Of a stretch of DNA of 64,000 nt, positions 1 to 9,991 are shown one piece after another (the stretch's first letter is position 1; each line of letters begins with the position of its first letter). The stretch lies in NCBI GenBank assembly GCA_037127315.1, contig JBBBDQ010000914.1, positions 692,501 to 756,500 on the forward strand, in the 5' to 3' direction. The notes under the pieces were generated by a model. That model did not search any database. It was not told the origin of the DNA and was given only the letters and a program-made list of their open reading frames with translations. The translations under genes were made by a program, and so were the position numbers. This DNA is from Ascarosepion bandense. Taxonomy: Eukaryota > Mollusca > Cephalopoda > Sepiida > Sepiidae.

Positions 1-560
1 ATAAACAAAGTTCTTATATAATAACAATATCATCTAGTCCCTATAAATTAATAGAGAATTTAAAAGATTCAAAACTTTTTAAATTATTATAATTAGAAGT
101 GAAAAAAATTGAAAAATTAATTATTCATCAATTCTTTTTTTCTTAAGACAATAGTGTCCATAATATATCTTATTCATAAAAGCAATTAAAATTTTGTCGA
201 ACTAAATAATGTATTAGTTTTAATGATTCTTTATTTTACAATTCACAACAGATTTTCGGTAACAGAACACCCGGTTTTACAAAATTAATTCCAGATTTAG
301 ATACTCAATTGGTTATATCGAATGTAAAAAATATGCCCTACAAAATTAAATTTTTGGTATTTCATAAAATTAAGTGATTGTTTTCAGTAAATATGAAAAA
401 TATATTTATAACAAGATCTTCTAAAAAGAAAGAAACATTTGTGAAATAATGAAAAAAACTAGTGAATAAGTCTTGAACTTTTCATGAAAATCTGCCAATT
501 TTTGAGATAATATTGTGAAATCTCTCCCGCGGGAATACTTTTCCTTGTTTGGTTTAATAC
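1..560. other. AT-rich sequence, no gene seen
   Basis: Long A and T runs with stops in all frames. No repeat family, RNA or coding signal that I recognise. Confidence 0.6.

Positions 561-563
<3 letters not shown>

Positions 564-608
<45 letters not shown>
564..608. repeat. (AG)n microsatellite
   Basis: Uninterrupted AG dinucleotide run of about 45 bases directly before an A-rich stretch. Confidence 0.98.
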
Positions 609-611
<3 letters not shown>

Positions 612-1460
612 TTGATATTAGTAATATTATTAGTTATGCTTTATTGTAATACACGATGTGAGCTTATGTAAAAAACTATTTCAATACTATCAAATACTTG
701 TAAAATATGGGGAATGGAAAAATTAACTATTTTAATACTATCATGAACTTCTAAAATCCGGAGAATACACTATAGAGAATTAACTATTTTTGGGAAAGAA
801 AAGGGAAAAATATAATTTTTCTTTTTTCGTGTTCGAAGTAGATATTTTTTGGTAAAGCTAAAATTTTAGTAGCCATAATAAAATGTCAGAATTATTTGAT
901 GGGGTCAGGCGGGGTTAAAGTTCCTCAACAGATGTATCTGAGAAGAGAAATTTGTGGGAATTAAATATTCTCAGTTTCAGGATTATACTTCATTCGTTGA
1001 GCCAGAAATCGTGTGGGTGGAAATAATCTCATTGGTTAAAAGCTTCTAGTCGGCCAGATCCCCTGAGAGGATTGAAAAAGTTATAAAAATCCGGACTCGG
1101 AGAGAAAAGTTATTTTTTGTTGTCAGCAGCAGTGAGAAGCTGTTAGTTTGTTTTTAAGTTAGCTGAGAGCAAGCCTCAAGACGACAGGGAACACAACCCC
1201 ACACAGCCGCCGCCATCACCTCCACATTAGCCGCCATCGCCGCCATTGACCACCTCTGTTTCGGCAAATCCAGTCAAGTTCCAACAAGAACACGAAAGAA
1301 CTTTTCCTTTTTTTTTAACATACCTAGAAAACAGAAAGCTTCAATTTTAGAGAATACAGAAAAGATTTTAATGAAAATTTGAAGAGCTCTGTCTACTTTA
1401 ACGATATTTAGAAAAGACATTTGTATTTAAATATTGAAAGCTCTGATATTTTTAAACGAA

Positions 1461-1494
<34 letters not shown>
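1461..1494. repeat. (CT)n microsatellite
   Basis: CT dinucleotide run with two TT interruptions, inside the GC-richer patch. Confidence 0.95.
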
Positions 1495-1496
<2 letters not shown>

Positions 1497-1950
1497 GTTG
1501 TAAACCAACATTCCGACAATTGTATTATCTACTCCTGTGAAGAGAAAAACATTTTTTTTATATAAAGACATTCTTCGTAACCCTCCAGGCGTGTTCATTT
1601 ATTTTTTTTATTTTTTTGATGCCGTATTTATTTATTTTTTTTTAATCACAAGTGTGCACCAGTGTCCTGACTGTCTCTAAAAGGCGACTACTATAATTGC
1701 CCGACGCGACCTCTGGGATCAATTCACAACGTGGGACAGTGGCGCGTTGTTGCAAGAGACGTCTTGTAAACCAGATTTTGTGAGGACAACATCGGACGAG
1801 ATAGTCACGACCAGCAACAGCAAGCAAACCAACCGGCCAGCTGGGTGGCAATGTCACAACTGGGATCGTCACGACCGTCAACGAGAAGGAGCGTCACAAT
1901 TAACGGCCAGCCCCGGTCATAAGGCGTCACAATATTTGAAAATTACAAGC

Positions 1951-1983
1951 AGTGATTTTGTACGCATTTTCAAATCACTGCAC
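1951..1983. repeat. 10-bp inverted repeat
   Basis: Arms GCAGTGATTT and AAATCACTGC are perfect reverse complements separated by about 13 bases. Function unknown; it lies shortly before the donor-like site at 2,035. Confidence 0.6.
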
Positions 1984-2187
1984 TGGAAAAAGACGCTAAT
2001 ATTAATTTATAGACATCCAAACAGAAAGTGGCATGTAAGTAAAAATCTAAATGAGATTTTATTAATATTAATTTAATTAATAATATAAATGGTAAAACCC
2101 CAAATGAGATCCTTTTAAGCATTTCTCGAGTAAATCACACGACACTTGTGATTTTCGAGGATTCATTTGAATAAATATATATATATA

Positions 2188-2309
2188 GGGTGTAGGGACT
2201 CCGACTGACAACAAATCAGTCGAGTTCCGATCCCGGCTAAAAGCAAGTGGATGTGTAATGAAACTGATGAGCTGTGATACAGCGAAACAGTCTTGTATGT
2301 GGATGACTA
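2188..2309 (+). mobile_element. tRNA-derived SINE with hammerhead motif, copy 1
   Basis: A short (TA)n run precedes a truncated tRNA-like head with a B-box-like GAGTTCCGATCC at about 2,222. Next come a short unique linker, a hammerhead core (2,264-2,302) and an ATGACTAA-(TA)n end. The same arrangement recurs in reverse orientation at 4,055-4,193 and 44,583-44,696, which defines the family. The A-box half is missing from this copy. Confidence 0.8.
2264..2302 (+). ncRNA. Hammerhead ribozyme motif (SINE copy 1)
   Basis: CTGATGA (2,264-2,270) is the canonical core box. GCTGT-GAT-ACAGC (2,271-2,283) forms a perfect 5-bp stem II, GAAA follows (2,284-2,287), then CAGTCTTG as a weak stem III and TA as the NUH cleavage site (2,296-2,297). 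Stem I is poor here: the 3' strand TGTGG does not pair well with the bases before the core, whereas the copy at 44,587 has a perfect CCGTA/TGCGG. The core is therefore intact but the fold is probably weak. Confidence 0.7.
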
Positions 2310-2663
2310 ATATATATACACTACCGGCCAAGTGTTTTAAAAAAAATCATGTATTTCATACTATTTTTTAGTATTTATTACCAAGGGAGTAATTGTAAAT
2401 GAAAATAGAATGCTTCTTTGTAAATAATGCACAATAACATGTGCATCAAATGAATTTATAAACATTTAACAATTACCTATATTGTAGTTTAATCAATGAC
2501 AGAATGAAAAAAAATTAGGGTGATTTGGACGAGTTCATCTTTGTTTTCTTGCCTTGTAAAATCTTGCAAAGTTATAATAACAAAAGAACAATTCTACTTC
2601 TAATTTAGAATTCTCCACTAAAATAGTATGAAATACATCATTTCTTTTAAAATATTTGGTGGC

Positions 2664-2665
<2 letters not shown>

Positions 2666-2701
<36 letters not shown>
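2666..2701. repeat. (TA)n microsatellite
   Basis: About 36 bases of alternating TA immediately before a Penelope-like fragment. Confidence 0.97.
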
Positions 2702-2703
<2 letters not shown>

Positions 2704-2704
2704 C

Positions 2705-3545
2705 ATTTAAAGAGTACCCGCCCTAAAATTTGTCTAGAAATCATCCCCTACTCCCTAACACGACGCATTTGCATAATAGTATCTGACGAAACCCTTAGTA
2801 AAATACACCTAGAGGAACCACGAAAAATATTGTAAATAAGAGGATACCCCACTCCATTAATAAACAATGTTTTCCAACTGTCAGAAGAAATAACATTAGA
2901 ATCTTTCCGGAATCGAACAAAAATAAATTAAAAGTAGAAAGCATTCCACCATACGTCTCCACGCACAAGAAACGCAACCCAGAATTAATTACAAAGACCC
3001 AAAGTCACATAGAATTAATCAACAAAAACTATAAAAATGGAAATCTTCAAGACAAATAAATAATTAAATCAAATGCCAACCCCCTAAAAGAACATACTAA
3101 CCTCATTAAAATTTAAGCTACACACAACACAGTTGGTCAAAAAATGCAACGGAAAATGACGTGTATGCAACATAATAATAGAAGGAAAACACCTCAAGTT
3201 CGAAAACACATCGACATTGGAAATAAAAACAAATCTGAGCTGCAATTCTAAAAGTGGGATTTATGCTTTATATGCGATGAATGCACAAAAATATACGTGG
3301 GAGCGACACAAAGCTTGAATAAAAGAGTAACCCTGCACAGAGGTAACATTAAAATAACCAATAACAGGAATGTTATTTTCCCAGCATTTACACGAATGTA
3401 TTGAGGGTAATTTCCGAATAATGACTATCTACCAAAATTCAGAATATGACACCCTCATGATGCAGAAAGAAATATTTATAAAATAATACAAGCCTTTCCT
3501 AAACAAAACATTAAAATCCTAAGAGACACACAAAATTTAACACGA
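2705..3545 (+). pseudogene. Penelope-like element remnant (linker and GIY-YIG endonuclease)
   Basis: Broken translation of the C-terminal part of a PLE polyprotein. Recognisable pieces are a segment resembling PYVSTHKKRNPELI at about 2,950, a cysteine-containing linker at about 3,140-3,240, and the GIY-YIG nuclease core at about 3,255-3,360, read as ICDECTKIYVGATQSLNKRV. This gives the YVG, the Arg after it, and the following LHRGN segment. A frameshift then leads to QHLHECIEGNFRIM and a final KPFLNKT-like end. In PLEs this nuclease nicks the target to prime reverse transcription. Several stops and at least two frameshifts make the copy dead. The upstream RT domain is missing or unrecognisable. 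A hammerhead motif follows about 330 bases downstream. Confidence 0.8.
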
Positions 3546-3875
3546 TGAAAAAAAACAAAAAGAACACTAAATTCAAATAGTATTTCAAATACAATAAAAA
3601 GAACTAGATGACATGTAGATTAGAATTGAATCAAAATTGCTGAAATCAATATCACAATATAAAGACAAAGTCATATTTCTCAAGTCAGTGTAAAGCATTT
3701 TATAGCCAATCAAAGAGCCGAAATAGATTTAACGTGCGAGTGTGAAAAAATTGAACAAACACGCACATTTTATGAGCTTTCTGACCTGCTCACCACTAAT
3801 CTATATTTAAGGTCATCTATCTTTGCCTATCAAAAAAGAAAAAAAAAACGGAGATTGATATGTGAATGCACAAGA

Positions 3876-3926
3876 TTATTCGCCTGAAGAGAGTCAACCT
3901 TAGACTCGAAACACGTGTAGCAATAA
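3876..3926 (+). ncRNA. Hammerhead ribozyme motif in PLE 3' region
   Basis: CTGAAGA core (3,884-3,890, fits CUGANGA). GAGTC/GACTC (3,891-3,907) is a perfect 5-bp stem II with a 7-base loop. GAAA is at 3,908-3,911, palindromic CACGTG as stem III at 3,912-3,917 and TA as cleavage site at 3,918-3,919. Stem I pairs TTATT-GC (3,876-3,883, one bulged C) with GCAATAA (3,920-3,926), seven pairs. All conserved core bases are present. Known biology: PLEs carry hammerheads in their terminal repeats. Self-cleavage of this copy is inferred. Confidence 0.8.
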
Positions 3927-4054
3927 AAATACCATTATGGACATTTAATATATCATGCAAAAACAAGTAATCTTAAGAATAATAACAAAAATAAATGTAC
4001 ACTTTAAACAGAACGTTCAGAACTTCTCTAACTTTTTCTTATATATATATATAT

Positions 4055-4193
4055 AGTCTTCCGCAGACAAATCTGTTTCGCTGTATCACAACGCATCACT
4101 ACGGTTAGACAGCCGATTGCTTTTTACCCAGGATTGAAATCCGATCGAATTGGCGTCAGTCGGCGATTCTACCAATGAGCTACGGGCGCTCGT
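4055..4193 (-). mobile_element. tRNA-derived SINE with hammerhead motif, copy 2
   Basis: On the minus strand the copy begins with a tRNA-like head: GCCCGTAGCTCATTGG contains an A-box (TAGCTCATTGG) and a B-box-like segment GATTTCAATCC follows about 35 bases later. Then come a linker, a hammerhead region and an AAGACT-(TA)n end. This is the most complete head of the three copies in the window. The RNA polymerase III promoter role is inferred from family structure. Confidence 0.8.
4061..4104 (-). ncRNA. Decayed hammerhead motif (SINE copy 2)
   Basis: Stem I CCGTA/TGCGG, GAAA and the CAGATTTG-TC stem III/cleavage segment are kept, and stem II is mostly paired. The core box reads GTGATGC where CTGATGA is needed, so two catalytic-core positions are changed (the C that pairs with the general-acid G, and the last A). 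Expected to be inactive. Confidence 0.7.
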
Positions 4194-4219
4194 TAGAAGA
4201 AGGCAGACTTTTCAGCGTG

Positions 4220-4220
<1 letters not shown>

Positions 4221-4269
<49 letters not shown>
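4221..4269. repeat. (GATA)n microsatellite
   Basis: About 12 tandem AGAT units next to the SINE head end. Confidence 0.98.
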
Positions 4270-4762
4270 TTTTCAGAAATATACTTAGCTAATTATTGTG
4301 TCGTATTAGAAGACTTTAATAATAACTCATTTATAACACATTTCTGAAAGGTGTCTTCAAATGAAAACATCGCAGACAAAATATTTTATTCATGTTAAGA
4401 ACATAGAATTTTCTTTAAAGTAAATATACGTAAAAATATAAGTAAAATTAAAAGTAAAATTGATGGTAGGGAAACAAATATACCAGTTTCTTTTATAAGA
4501 AAAATAACGTGTTGAAAAGAATAAGTGCGGTACAGTTAAAATTGGTAAGTACCATTTGGCCTGTGTCCACACGAATTAGGAGACAGAATTTGGGGGAAAC
4601 GTATTAAATTGGCCATCAAAAGGCATAATTGCCGATAATAATCGAAAACACGGAAGATTTTTGGCTCACAAGAAAAGCTTAGAATTTATAAGAGTTCAAA
4701 AAGAACAGATAATCAAAAATCGAGGAAACATCTTGAAGGTTTTGAAAGAAAGAGTGATTGAA

Positions 4763-4793
<31 letters not shown>

Positions 4794-5440
4794 GGTAGAA
4801 AGTATCATGAGAGAGTGAGACATAGAGAGAAAATAAGAAAATAAGAAGATAAGAAAAAAATGTTAACGAGAGAATAAGAAAAAGAAAATGAAAATTGGCA
4901 AGAAAAATGTTGAAAAAGGGATAATTAAAGACATCAATAAGACGAGGGATGAGCCATCAAAAGGGAGAGGCAACGCTAAAAAGGATAAAAAAAAGAAAAT
5001 TGATAATAAATGAAATAAAAAAGAAAGAAAAATAAACATCACAAAAATGAAGGAAAAAATGCCAATTACCAGTTAGCTTAAATGATTGTGCTTTTTATCT
5101 TACTCTATTGACGATACACAAAGAGCATTTAAATTCTGGTGCGTGTCCATTTATTTTGACCTCATTATTTCTGCCTTGCATATTATCTTACGACTAGTTT
5201 TAAATCTAACGGTCCGTTTTGTTTCGTTTTATTTTTGTTTTGCAAAAATATATTATCACGGTCTGCTTATATATTACATTCTTATTATTTAATATATTTA
5301 AATAAATAACTTACAGATGTCATATAATGCACATACACACACACATCGCACACATATATGTGTGTGTGTGTGTGTGTGAAAATAATGACTGTTCATTGAT
5401 CTGTACGATTCTTATCTCTTTCCTTTCCTCTCTCTATCAC

Positions 5441-5454
5441 ATTCTCTCTCTCTT

Positions 5455-5518
<64 letters not shown>
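5441..5518. repeat. Compound (TC)n-(TA)n microsatellite
   Basis: A TC run passes directly into a TA run, about 78 bases in all. Confidence 0.97.
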
Positions 5519-5522
<4 letters not shown>

Positions 5523-5608
5523 GAACGAGGCAATTGCATAAATTTTTCTTTACATTGCTGTAATAATTTCTGGATTTATAACCGTTTAATTATGCGTTGA
5601 ATCTTCTT

Positions 5609-5652
<44 letters not shown>

Positions 5653-6267
5653 CTTTTAACAATTATGAATTAAAGCCCTTTTATTTTGTTTCTTTATATT
5701 GTTTCATTTTTCATCCTTAATTCTTAATTTTACTTTTTAATTTTTCTTTTATTTTCTTTTATCTTATTTTTTAAAATTTTAATTTTTCATGCGTCTTTTG
5801 TATTATTTGAATATATGTTTTAAGACTCATTATTTACGCACATTAGATTTCTTCTCCCTGCAATTTATTATTTTTTTATTTTAATTTAAATTTTAAATTT
5901 TAAATTCAAACTCTAAATTATTAAACATATGTAACCGTAGAATATTTGAATGTTTAATCTTGTTATTAAAAAAGCAGAAAGATTTAATTCCATGACCATC
6001 GAGTGAACCTTAATTCAAATCTATTAAACTGTCAGTTTGAGATATGCATCTGATGGTTTGCAAAAACGCATGAAACTTCGACTCGTGCTATAGACATAGG
6101 ATAATACGTATATTTGTTAATATGATATATATATATATATATATAAAATATATATATATATATATAGCTCTGTTCATATATTGAGCACATTTTATTAACA
6201 CCTGAATAATAATAATATACATAAGTGAACCCTCCTTATATGTATATATTTTTTAATTTACGTCGCA

Positions 6268-6334
<67 letters not shown>
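6268..6334. repeat. Compound (TA)n-(TG)n microsatellite
   Basis: A TA run passes directly into a TG run, about 67 bases. Confidence 0.97.
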
Positions 6335-6335
<1 letters not shown>

Positions 6336-6694
6336 CTACCAAAAGATATTTAGGGATTTTGTTTATTTGGAAATTTTTCAAATAATTATTCGTTAAACAT
6401 GGTACATCCAAGTTGACTAAATAATAATTGCCCATTTTAAATTACCTTTAATTTATTGATCAACTAATATTTTTACAAGAAATGAATGTAAGTACAAAAC
6501 GTAGATTTATTTCAAATTCGATATGGACACTAGGGTTCGCTACCAGATCCTCGAGTCGACAAGGCGTCATGTGAAGTGAATTAATCTGAAATATTGTGTT
6601 AAGTTTTTCGAGTTCTACCAAAGTCTTGGTTTATTATTGTAGATGGTTTCCTTTAATCAACGTTAAAGATAAAAAAATTTTGTTTTGAGCCAGG

Positions 6695-6695
6695 A

Positions 6696-6753
<58 letters not shown>

Positions 6754-6763
6754 CGCTATCTTT

Positions 6764-6822
<59 letters not shown>
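6695..6822. repeat. Compound (TATC)n-(TA)n microsatellite
   Basis: About 14 TATC units followed by a long TA run, about 128 bases; the largest simple microsatellite in the first 10 kb. It lies directly 5' of the PLE remnant at 6,890. Confidence 0.97.
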
Positions 6823-6823
<1 letters not shown>

Positions 6824-6889
6824 ATTATTTAATAACTTAGTTTCCGGTCATAATAAAATTAGACCAGTACACAGTTGAATTAAAATGTT

Positions 6890-7480
6890 GATTGACGAAT
6901 TATTCGATAGCAAATCAAAACAATATTTGATGAAAAGAAAAGAAACTATGAAAATCTAATAAGAAAATCTGGCTATAAGAACATTTCAGAATACAATCCC
7001 CAATCAAATAGACAAAGAAAAAAACGATGAGAGAAACCGAAACATTATTTAGTTCAACCCCCATTTAACTTAGAAATAAAACACAGGACAATTATTTTTT
7101 TAAACTGATCGATAAACACTTTCCAAAAATGTTAGAAGTAAAAAAAAATTCAGTAAGAATACAATGAAACTGAGTTATAGCTGTACTAGTAATTTAGTAA
7201 ATTCCATAAAGAAAGAAAACGCCAGAAATTTAAATAGTGTTCTACAAAACAAGATCATTATTAAAGAATGTAACTGCAGAGCCAAAAATAAATGCCCACT
7301 TCAAGGACTTTGTAATAAAAAAGAAGTCATTTGCAAGGCAAAAGTACATAACTTAACTAATTTTGAAGATTTGTACAATAATAATAGCATATTGTAACTC
7401 AATAGCTATAATGTTTCAGTGTTTTTCCTGATGATGGTGTTTTAACATTGAAACTTTATAGCTACTGAATTGCACTATGT
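6890..7480 (+). pseudogene. Penelope-like element remnant (post-RT linker and 3' end)
   Basis: Broken frames give KLIDKHFPK at about 7,100. The open stretch 7,164-7,397 reads KLSYSCTSNL, then a cysteine cluster CNCRAKNKCPLQGLC and a VICKAKV segment. This cysteine-rich linker lies between RT and the GIY-YIG nuclease in a PLE lineage common in invertebrates. The nuclease itself is deleted: the frame stops at 7,397 and the element's hammerhead-like 3' region follows within 40 bases. It ends in a short (AAT)n tail at about 7,478-7,505. The same lineage is seen at 9.8-11.8 and 28-30.4 kb on the other strand. Confidence 0.75.
7400..7471 (+). ncRNA. Hammerhead-like motif (type III topology) in PLE 3' end
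   Basis: CTGATGA (7,428-7,434) and GAAA (7,450-7,453) flank GGTGTT-TT-AACATT, which can pair as stem II with two G-U pairs. The outer arms TAGCTATAA (about 7,403-7,411) and TTATAGCTA (about 7,456-7,464) are complementary, and GTT before stem I is in the right place for cleavage. Stem I between them does not pair convincingly. Likely a decayed ribozyme. Confidence 0.45.
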
Positions 7481-7613
7481 TATTATTAAAAATAATAATA
7501 ATAATTATATATTTATGTTCTATTTTTGTACTTGGCACTTTTTAAAAGTAAGTAACTTACTGTGGAATGTACTTCAATTAGTAACTATTACTGGTATCTA
7601 TGTATTTATCTAA

Positions 7614-7651
<38 letters not shown>

Positions 7652-7846
7652 TCATTGAAAAACTGACAAACTACTTCGATTAAGCTTTTTATTTCATTTT
7701 TCATATTTCTGTAAATATTTATTTCTAGACATGAAGTGTGCAAATATTGTCCAAATGCATATCTGTATAACAACGTCTTGATCGCATCCGTGCCAACCCT
7801 TCCTGAACCTCAACCAATTCGCCCACGTTGTGTTTGATTGATCTCG

Positions 7847-7876
7847 GACCGGCCTTTTATTAACTTGGCCGGGGTC
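7847..7876. other. GC-rich hairpin
   Basis: GACCGGCC and GGCCGG..GTC can pair (eight pairs, two bulged G) around a 12-base AT loop. It sits in a GC-richer patch of about 120 bases at 7,780-7,900. No family recognised. Confidence 0.5.
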
Positions 7877-9279
7877 TGTTCAGGATCGCGAGAGGACGGT
7901 GAATAATTAAAACACAATTCCTCATTTCAAAATTATTCTCTCTTATTGTTTGACTGTGCATACTAAAACTTAGGTATCTGAAAACAGGAAATTCCGACAT
8001 TTCAATTTAACTGGGGCCATGGAATCGTCAAAACAGAACAACAATTTTATGTCTACGGTCTATTTACACAAATTCAATCAATTCGTTTACTTTTCCGGTC
8101 ATCAGTAAATGTATTCTTCTTCTTCCAGTCAATTTTAGGGAATTTTTTTCTTATCTTTTAAATAGAAAAAAGAATTAATACCAGCCAGTAATCTGGAAAT
8201 AGTGTTACATCGGAGAGTTTTCGCCATATGTTTTGGCCATTGTCAAGAGTCTAGTTTTCATTTTCCGTTTTTCTTTCTTTGTGTATGAGTTTTTATGTGT
8301 GTGTCTAGAGTTATACGAATGTTTTATTTTCCAAACACGTTTTTCAAGTAGGAGATGTAGTTATTATACTGGTATTTTCTTCAAGTATGCTGCCGATAGA
8401 GATTGGTACGGCTATGTCGTGGGGAATGTAACTTACGCCTTCTTGATAGGCATGTCATAGTGTGGAAAATCTAGTGTAAGAAAATCACTTTTGATAACAG
8501 CAAAAAGAAAATAAATGCAGAAATTTGGACAAATGTATGCACAGTATGACTAGAAAATGAAACACATGCGAACACAAGAAAAATTAAGGAAAAAGCTTAT
8601 TGTGGTACCTTGTCAAAACTTTTTAAAGAAATTTATATGAAAGAGGGATTACTGCCCAAATATACAATTATATATACATATGACGATTTGTATATCATCT
8701 CTTTGTACTCTTTCCATGTTTAGTGTTACTTCCTCTGTTTTGGTCTATTTATTATAGGCCTTAGACACACACATGAATAAGGTATATTTAAACAGTAGGA
8801 TTTCATCCAAACCGGTTTGATTAAACAGGCCAGAAATATCCGTTAAATATTTTATACCCGATGAGCATATTTGTGTTGCCGTTTGTTCAATTACTTCCGA
8901 CCGTCTCGAAAGCTATCATCATACAAAATAAACACTCCAAATTAAATATTAAAATATAATTCAGCAAAGAACACGTTATCTTGAAGTGCATATTATATAT
9001 TTAGTATTCTCACACACGCACACACGCACATGCACACGAACACACACGTATAAATAGTCACTTGAATAAATAAATACATAAATAAATATACATATAAGAG
9101 TGCACATATGTATAGTATTATTACTGAGGTGATGCGCCTTATGATTGCATATCGCATGAAACTTCCAGTCGTGCCATAGAGGTAAGACAATACGTCATAT
9201 TTTATATTTATATTCACCCTTTTCCTGATACTGAGCATTTTAGCACATATATATAGCATATCTTAAAATTATATTTTAT

Positions 9280-9315
<36 letters not shown>

Positions 9316-9629
9316 TTTATATATACATACACTACCTTTTTGCCGCGTCTTCGCTCCTAGTAATCGTTTCACGTTATCCTAGATTATTTAAAACGTTAGG
9401 CTTTAAAGACAATACTAGAATATGAACAAAGAAATTTTGCTTTCCACACAGAACCTGCATCGTTACTTGAAAGTGAAGTATCTGGTCGAAACTACTTGAA
9501 TAAGAACATAATCAAAATCTTCGAACAGTTTATATAATATTTTGATCCTAATACATTACATTTAATTCGAATTCTGGTAAAATTTAATAGAAATATAACA
9601 GACAGACCTTGATGGTTTTTTAATTAACA

Positions 9630-9653
9630 CACACACACACACACACAAGTACA

Positions 9654-9704
<51 letters not shown>
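9630..9704. repeat. (CA)n-(TA)n microsatellite
   Basis: CA repeats with short interruptions passing into TA, about 75 bases. Confidence 0.97.
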
Positions 9705-9936
9705 TTACTGAGTTTAAGAGGGAGAGAAAATGATAATTAATGCCGAAAACTTTTTATTTGCTGATCAGTTTCATTTCAGTCGTATATATATATATATATA
9801 TAATTCCAGGTGAAGAGATCTCAAGGGTTTTATGTTTTTTATTTTGAGTGCTCTGGCATTTATTTTATTATGAACAGTTCTCACTATAATGATTATTATA
9901 GAGCTTAATATTATTATATAGTTATGAATTAATTGT

Positions 9937-9991
9937 ACATTGCGACACGAAAATTTCTGTTTCGAGATAGATTCTCATCATCAGGCAATAT
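9937..9991 (-). ncRNA. Hammerhead ribozyme motif, near complete (PLE copy 1)
   Basis: Reading the minus strand: stem I 5' arm ATATTGC (9,985-9,991), core CTGATGA (9,978-9,984), stem II with GAGA/TCTC (9,964-9,977), GAAA (9,960-9,963), stem III CAGAA/TTCGTG with one bulged G (9,946-9,959), cleavage site TC (9,944-9,945), stem I 3' arm GCAATGT (9,937-9,943). Stem I is seven continuous pairs, one of them G-U. Every conserved core base is present. Known biology: hammerheads occur in PLEs; activity of this copy is inference. Confidence 0.85.

Larger units (their letters stand above)
900..2040 (+). promoter_or_regulatory. GC-richer candidate promoter/first exon or retroelement leader
   Basis: This patch is clearly richer in G and C than its surroundings. 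A TATAAAAA box lies at about 1,081-1,088, followed about 40 bases on by a CAG-rich start-like stretch, then GCC-type repeats at about 1,204-1,250. Four CGTCA words (half-sites of the cAMP response element) lie within about 1,866-1,930. A GTAAGT donor-like hexamer begins at 2,035, but the exon-side bases (CAT) do not fit the usual AG. An open frame from 1,747 to 2,076 (109 codons) matches nothing I know. A 5' leader or LTR of a retroelement is an equal alternative. No downstream exon was recognised. Confidence 0.3.
4270..6694. other. AT-rich stretch with microsatellites, no gene seen
   Basis: Holds (GA)n at about 4,763-4,790, (CA)/(TG) at 5,336-5,378, (TC)-(TA) at 5,441-5,518, (TA)n at 5,612-5,649 and 6,125-6,166, and (TA)-(TG) at 6,268-6,334. 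Open frames here are microsatellite translations. No element or exon was recognised. Confidence 0.6.
7482..9780. other. AT-rich stretch, no gene seen
   Basis: Contains (CA)-(TA) at 7,614-7,651, a GC-rich hairpin at 7,847-7,876, (CA)n near 9,010-9,048, (TA)n at 9,282-9,311 and (CA)-(TA) at 9,630-9,704. No recognisable gene or element. Confidence 0.55.

Noticed and set aside
1642..1881. 79-codon reverse frame in the GC-richer patch
   Set aside because: No known domain, and it overlaps an equally open plus-strand frame; lower stop density there is due to GC content.
4113..4193. tRNA gene on the minus strand (A-box and B-box present)
   Set aside because: The head is followed by SINE-specific sequence and recurs as part of a dispersed element; no complete cloverleaf with acceptor stem was found.
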